Assembly (NCBI GenBank): GCA_018055565.1
Contig: JAGPHI010000070.1
Coordinates: forward strand, 1-5,989
DNA from: Oscillospiraceae bacterium
GTDB lineage: Bacteria > Bacillota > Clostridia > Oscillospirales > Ruminococcaceae
Reading direction: 5' to 3'
Length of the DNA stretch: 5,989 nt
Positions 4,924 through 5,989 of this stretch are shown here, piece by piece (within the stretch, counting starts at the first letter, position 1; each line of letters starts with the position of its first letter). The notes beneath the pieces are model-generated. The model was given only the letters and a program-made list of their open reading frames with translations, did no database searches and was not told the origin of the DNA. Position numbers and translations under genes: made by a program.

Positions 4924-5937
4924 ATGATTATCATTTTTAAAGAAAGCGCCACCGCGCAGCAAATGGACGCACTGGGCATGGAATTTGAAGCGCGCGGCTT
5001 TACGCTGCATCGCTCGCAAGGCGCACACACCAAGCTGATGGGCCTTATTGGCGACACTTCGTCGCTGGATATCAACCTTGTGGCGGCACATGAGGCCGTG
5101 GCAGACGTAAAGCGCGTGTCGGAGCCGTATAAAAAAGCCAATCGCAAGTTTCACCCTGCTAACACGGTAATTACTGTGGGCGGGCACAAAATTGGCGATG
5201 GATTTTTTAGTGTGATGGCGGGGCCGTGCAGTGTGGAAAACACCGCGCAAATTACCGACGTGGCAAAGGCCGTGCACCAAAGCGGCGCGGGCTTTTTGCG
5301 CGGCGGCGCGTTTAAGCCGCGCACGTCGCCCTACGCATTTCAAGGCATGCGGGCAGAGGGGCTGGAGCTTTTATTGGCGGCGCGCGAAGCCACAGGCCTG
5401 CCCATCGTTACCGAAATTATGAACACCGAGCATATTCCCCTGTTTGAAGATGTAGACATGATTCAAGTAGGCGCGCGCAATATGCAAAACTTTGAGCTTT
5501 TAAAAGAGCTTGGGCATCTTAATAAACCCATCTTGCTTAAGCGCGGCCTTTCTAATACCATTGAAGAGCTTTTAATGAGCGCTGAATACATTATGGCGGG
5601 CGGCAACGAGCAGGTGATTTTGTGCGAGCGCGGCATCCGCACCTTTGAAACCAGCATGCGCAACACCTTAGATATCAGCGCCGTACCGATGCTGAAAAAG
5701 AAAAGCCACTTGCCTGTTGTGATTGACCCCAGCCACGCCGCAGGCATTGCGTGGATGGTAGAGCCGCTGGCGCTTGCCGCCGTGGCCGCAGGTGCAGACG
5801 GCCTGATGATTGAAGTGCATAACGACCCCGCGCACGCCTTATCCGACGGCGCACAAAGCCTTACCCCCGCGCAATTTGACGCGCTGATGGAAAAAATTAA
5901 GGGCACGGCGGGCTTTTTTGGAAAAACATTTAATTAA
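4924..5937 (+). CDS. aroF: 3-deoxy-7-phosphoheptulonate (DAHP) synthase, class I-beta, with N-terminal regulatory domain
   Basis: The 337-aa cytoplasmic enzyme condenses phosphoenolpyruvate and erythrose 4-phosphate to DAHP, the first step to chorismate and the aromatic amino acids. Residues 1 to about 70 (MIIIFKES... to VSEPYK) are the ferredoxin-like/ACT-like domain that mediates Tyr/Phe inhibition in the Thermotoga maritima enzyme (338 aa). The rest is the TIM barrel. Metal-site residues are present: Cys102 (AGPCS), His271 (DPSH), Glu297 (IEVH) and Asp308 (LSDG). Substrate motifs include RGGAFKPRTSP (126-136), GARNMQNF (183-190), LLKRG (204-208) and CERGIRTFE (234-242). GGAGG (4911-4915) is 8 nt from the ATG; the open frame runs further upstream, but only through the terminator. 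The gene is alone in its transcription unit in this window. Control probably combines leader attenuation with feedback inhibition. Confidence 0.97.
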   Translation: MIIIFKESATAQQMDALGMEFEARGFTLHRSQGAHTKLMGLIGDTSSLDINLVAAHEAVADVKRVSEPYKKANRKFHPANTVITVGGHKIGDGFFSVMAGPCSVENTAQITDVAKAVHQSGAGFLRGGAFKPRTSPYAFQGMRAEGLELLLAAREATGLPIVTEIMNTEHIPLFEDVDMIQVGARNMQNFELLKELGHLNKPILLKRGLSNTIEELLMSAEYIMAGGNEQVILCERGIRTFETSMRNTLDISAVPMLKKKSHLPVVIDPSHAAGIAWMVEPLALAAVAAGADGLMIEVHNDPAHALSDGAQSLTPAQFDALMEKIKGTAGFFGKTFN

Positions 5938-5949
5938 TATGGCAAGAAA

Positions 5950-5985
5950 CAGCAGGCAGCGGTTTACACCGCTGCCTACTGTTTT
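5950..5985 (+). terminator. Intrinsic terminator after aroF
   Basis: AGGCAGCGGT (5954-5963), loop TTAC and ACCGCTGCCT (5968-5977) form a perfect 10-bp stem. It is extended by CAG/CTG after one mismatch and followed by TTTT (5982-5985). It starts 13 nt after the stop codon and closes the unit, so aroF is probably transcribed as a single gene plus its leader. Confidence 0.9.
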
Positions 5986-5989
5986 ATAA

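Noticed and set aside
4771..5343. A 190-codon minus-strand frame opposite the start of aroF, and many similar frames opposite the pur genes
   Set aside because: These are antisense shadows of well-supported genes in GC-rich DNA and show no family resemblance.

Overview
The window looks like chromosomal DNA of a Gram-positive anaerobe of the class Clostridia, probably a gut Oscillospiraceae-type lineage. This is inferred from the Bacillus-type PurF (propeptide plus Fe-S cysteines), the bacterial PurO-like IMP cyclohydrolase, the Thermotoga-like DAHP synthase with an N-terminal regulatory domain, and purine-rich Shine-Dalgarno sequences. No species can be named from the sequence alone.

Left and middle (1-4120, minus strand): a de novo purine operon read right to left as purE - purF - purM - purN - IMP cyclohydrolase (purO-like, cut by the left edge). 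purM and purN overlap by 7 nt. By contrast, purE/purF and purF/purM are separated by 153 and about 127 nt. Both gaps hold a related set of hairpins that ends at the next gene's ribosome binding site. The enzymes cover PRPP to phosphoribosylamine (PurF), GAR formylation (PurN), FGAM to AIR (PurM), carboxylation to CAIR (PurE) and closure to IMP (PurO-like). purD, purL/Q/S, purC, purB and the AICAR formyltransferase are not in the window.

Divergent intergenic region (4121-4717): the minus-strand side carries a long, GC-rich, hairpin-dense purE leader. It ends in a clear intrinsic terminator 34 nt before the purE start, which suggests transcription attenuation by an unidentified signal. The leader also holds an imperfect tandem duplication. 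Two perfect palindromes lie near a possible purE promoter. I recognise no known riboswitch class.

Right side (4634-5989, plus strand): a near-consensus sigma-A promoter drives a transcript that encodes a 33-aa leader peptide with the core YQYFFCFTYYY. A candidate antiterminator segment, an intrinsic terminator and the DAHP synthase gene (aroF type) follow, and the gene ends at a strong terminator. This has the layout of a ribosome-mediated Tyr/Phe attenuator. It sits in front of an enzyme whose own N-terminal domain is of the kind that senses Tyr/Phe, and it is the most interesting system in the window. PRPP-dependent purine synthesis and the first step of the shikimate pathway are thus divergent neighbours, each with a terminator in its leader.
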